Of a stretch of DNA of 64,000 nucleotides, positions 61,824 to 64,000 are shown piece after piece. The stretch is from UBA1351 sp965140555 (GTDB taxonomy: Bacteria > Bacillota > Clostridia > Lachnospirales > Vallitaleaceae). The stretch lies in the NCBI GenBank assembly GCA_965140555.1, contig OZ223260.1, positions 372,001 to 436,000 on the forward strand. The letters run 5' to 3'. Within the stretch, counting starts at the first letter, position 1. Each line of letters opens with the position of its first letter. The position numbers were made by a program, and so were the translations under genes. The notes under the pieces were generated by a model that saw only the letters and a program-made list of their open reading frames with translations, searched no databases and was not told the DNA's origin.

Positions 61824-64000
61824 TTATTCATTATTCCCGCCTAATATATTCTCTCCATAGTCGTGAACATCTTCTTCATTGAATATATCATAGTAAGCGG
61901 CATAGATATCACGCGCCAAAGTACCTACGATATAACCGGATGAAAGCGATGCCGAATAGCTATAGGGAATCTCAACGACAATGGCAATCTCCGGATCATC
62001 TGCCGGAGCGTAGCTAGCAAATACGGCGTGACTGGCACGTCGCTTATTCTCTTGCGCTGTCCCTGTCTTCCCTGCTACGGTCACAGGAAAATCCGAATAA
62101 TATATACGAGCCGTTCCTCTGGAACCGACGGTTACCTCTTTCATTCCTTGATGCACTAGATCAACATTCTCTTGAGAAAAATTATTCTGCTTCGTCACGA
62201 CAGGATCTTCATCCATATAAATGGAACCATCTGAATTATAGACCTTATCGATAAGTGTTAATTCATATAAAGTCCCTCCATTAGCAACGGTCGCTATATA
62301 ACGCGCGATCTGTGTCGGTGTATAAGAATTGTATTCTTGACCCATTGCCGCTGTAACCGGATTAATAATACCATCTTGTACACTACCCGGTGTTGAAGGA
62401 CGTGATTCAATCAATTCAATCCCTGATGTTGTATCAAGACCGAACATCGTCACATACTTATTCAAACGATCAATTCCCAATTGGGTATTATAGGAACCAT
62501 CTTCATCAATGCCTAGCCGATATCCAACCTCATTAAAGAAGGAGTTACAACTAACAGCAATTGCGGTCACAACATTAACGGGGCCGTGAGAACCTCCAGA
62601 GGAAGCTATCCAGCAAGCTACTGCCGGAGATACTTTTGTAAAATAACCGGTGCACGTTACATAGTCATTTTTAGAAATAACGCCTTCTTCAAGACCGGCA
62701 AATGCACTCATCATCTTAAATGTTGAGCCCGGAGCTGTTTTTCCCTGTGTGGCCGTAGGATATAATGGCTTGGTAGGATCATTAAGAAGATCTTGATAGT
62801 ACGCATAATCCGATATGCGATTGTTATCATAACTTGGATAACTTACCAACGACAACACATCCCCGGTATCGACATCCACAACGACGACTGCTCCCGTTGA
62901 TGGATCAAGTGCCAATTGTTGTGGTGTCAGTTTAACATCTTCAATAAGTTGCTTCATGAAATTTAGGGGTGATAGCTGTCTTTTTGATAATCGGTTAATC
63001 GTATTATCATCAACATCAACAACATCCTGTTCCACAAGCAGCATACTTAAATCAACATAATTCAACAATTGTTCATCCAACATTTCTAACATAATGTTAG
63101 TTTTAAAATAAAAACGGTTGAAGTAATCGTCACCAATAACATGATCTATAAGAAAATTATATATAGCAGGCTCACTCATTTGACTTGCTGTTAACCCTTC
63201 CTTCTCCATCAAACTATCTAATGTTATATACTGTTCTTTGATATAGTAGTTTAGTAGACCGTTGAAACTGATATTATTGTTCGAATAGTCCAAATAACCG
63301 GAACTGTCTTCGTGATTCGCTAATAGGTAATGATCATCCACAAGCGTGTCCAATATATAGCTATAATACCGTTCTAAACTTTTGTTAAGCTCAGGGCGGC
63401 TTTCTTGGAGTCCTTGCTCAATCGTTGCTGTTTTAGATGAATAAAACGCATTATAATCATCACGAATCGTATCCGAATATGGTCCCTCTGAGGGCTCTTC
63501 TAACAGTCGGTTCAAATCAAGGGTCTTGTTTTCAAATAGACTATAATAAACTTCCTTCAACTCAGGAACTCGATCATCACGTAATCCATGTTTATTCATC
63601 GTAAGCTTTTGAGCAATAATCGAATTCAACTGTTTAATAAGGAGATCTTGACTAGCCATCTGCAAATCTAAATCAATGGTTAAGTATACATCCTTACCGG
63701 CTACCGGATCCTTTTTATCGATGACGTTCATGGTTCGTCCAAGGTTATCTACCTCTACCGTTTCATAACCATCGGTAGCATGAAGATACAGCTCCATAGC
63801 CTCTTCTATACCGATTCGCCCCACAATGTCATTTTGGTCATAGCCATAGGGTTTATATTTTTTTAAAGCTTCTGTACTCATCGTCCCTGTATAACCTAGA
63901 ACATGCGCCATATATTCAGGATGCAGATACTTTCTTATCGGATCTTCCACGATAGATATACCGGGAAGTACATCCTTATTTTCTTTTAGTTCCGCCAAAC
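61824..64000 (-). CDS. mrdA: Penicillin-binding protein 2 (MrdA), N-terminus outside window
   Basis: This is the transpeptidase of the elongasome. Visible are the motifs S-x-x-K (GSTFK; Ser425 of the visible part), SCNS and KTGTAQ, and the pedestal domain (ATDGYETVEVDNLGRT). The frame runs off the right edge, so the membrane anchor is missing. Between residues about 130 and 365 there is an extra helical segment not present in standard PBP2, just before DPSTGAVVVVDV. It begins the min-rodA-mgsA operon. Confidence 0.92.
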   Translation of the reverse strand, partial: LAELKENKDVLPGISIVEDPIRKYLHPEYMAHVLGYTGTMSTEALKKYKPYGYDQNDIVGRIGIEEAMELYLHATDGYETVEVDNLGRTMNVIDKKDPVAGKDVYLTIDLDLQMASQDLLIKQLNSIIAQKLTMNKHGLRDDRVPELKEVYYSLFENKTLDLNRLLEEPSEGPYSDTIRDDYNAFYSSKTATIEQGLQESRPELNKSLERYYSYILDTLVDDHYLLANHEDSSGYLDYSNNNISFNGLLNYYIKEQYITLDSLMEKEGLTASQMSEPAIYNFLIDHVIGDDYFNRFYFKTNIMLEMLDEQLLNYVDLSMLLVEQDVVDVDDNTINRLSKRQLSPLNFMKQLIEDVKLTPQQLALDPSTGAVVVVDVDTGDVLSLVSYPSYDNNRISDYAYYQDLLNDPTKPLYPTATQGKTAPGSTFKMMSAFAGLEEGVISKNDYVTCTGYFTKVSPAVACWIASSGGSHGPVNVVTAIAVSCNSFFNEVGYRLGIDEDGSYNTQLGIDRLNKYVTMFGLDTTSGIELIESRPSTPGSVQDGIINPVTAAMGQEYNSYTPTQIARYIATVANGGTLYELTLIDKVYNSDGSIYMDEDPVVTKQNNFSQENVDLVHQGMKEVTVGSRGTARIYYSDFPVTVAGKTGTAQENKRRASHAVFASYAPADDPEIAIVVEIPYSYSASLSSGYIVGTLARDIYAAYYDIFNEEDVHDYGENILGGNNE

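Noticed and set aside
1..64000. CRISPR arrays, tRNA or rRNA genes
   Set aside because: No regularly spaced repeats and no cloverleaf or rRNA-like sequence were noticed on either strand, though tRNAs could be missed by eye.

Overview
The window comes from an AT-rich, Gram-positive-type anaerobe of the class Clostridia, most like the Lachnospirales and relatives. The evidence is strong AGGAGG ribosome binding sites, occasional TTG and GTG starts, lipoprotein signal peptides, and two division/cell-wall operons in a clostridial order: mrdA-minC-minD-minE-rodA-mgsA and (radical SAM)-(HlyD-like)-yggS-sepF-yggT-ylmH-divIVA-aroB-lspA-rluD. I see no rRNA, tRNA or CRISPR array. The species cannot be named from the sequence alone.

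Layout. (1) Positions 1-16 kb are accessory and cassette-like. Single genes or gene pairs, many hypothetical, sit in AT-rich spacers. They include two membrane-plus-soluble protein pairs, small lipoproteins, a DUF402 protein with a foreign GNAT-like tail, an intact IS21-family element (istA/istB with matching ends) beside a broken gene, a stand-alone UMP kinase paralogue, a Vat-like acetyltransferase, DUF2834, Nudix and DUF3885 proteins. There are also structured intergenic elements: a hairpin resembling an integron attC site at 1.36-1.43 kb, a distantly related palindrome at 9.0 kb, and a duplicated leader of about 160 bp at 12.5 and 13.7 kb. (2) Positions 14.5-30.6 kb hold mostly plus-strand housekeeping/adaptive genes: esterase, serine hydrolase, left-handed beta-helix acyltransferase, APH-type kinase, PhzF, membrane-anchored MutS-like ATPase, a MarR-controlled heterodimeric ABC exporter with a clear promoter/operator, an S41 peptidase, GNAT, an MDR-type dehydrogenase and a phospholipase C-like protein.

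(3) Positions 30.6-40.2 kb carry a Xer-type recombinase and a LysR regulator (minus strand). Diverging from lysR is a six-gene operon: a PotABCD-type ABC importer, adenine deaminase and a second amidohydrolase of the deoxyadenosine/MTA deaminase type. It ends in a large structured terminator. The operon looks like uptake and deamination of an adenine-type compound. (4) Positions 40.8-49.6 kb (minus strand) hold VOC and GNAT proteins, a ClbS/DfsB-DUF523 fusion and pyrimidine genes. The pyrB-pyrC pair has unusual active-site residues, and pyrR-uraA lies behind an attenuator. A coiled-coil lipoprotein and a cold-shock gene with a long leader lie between.

(5) Positions 49.8-64 kb (minus strand) hold the conserved cell-envelope and division genes. 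The methylglyoxal synthase homologue lacks the catalytic Asp, and PBP2 has an insertion of about 235 residues.

The most interesting leads are the unexplained gene pair at the left edge with its attC-like hairpin, the divergent pyrBC pair, the MgsA substitution, the ClbS-DUF523 fusion, and the pyrR attenuator whose terminator stem contains the ribosome binding site.
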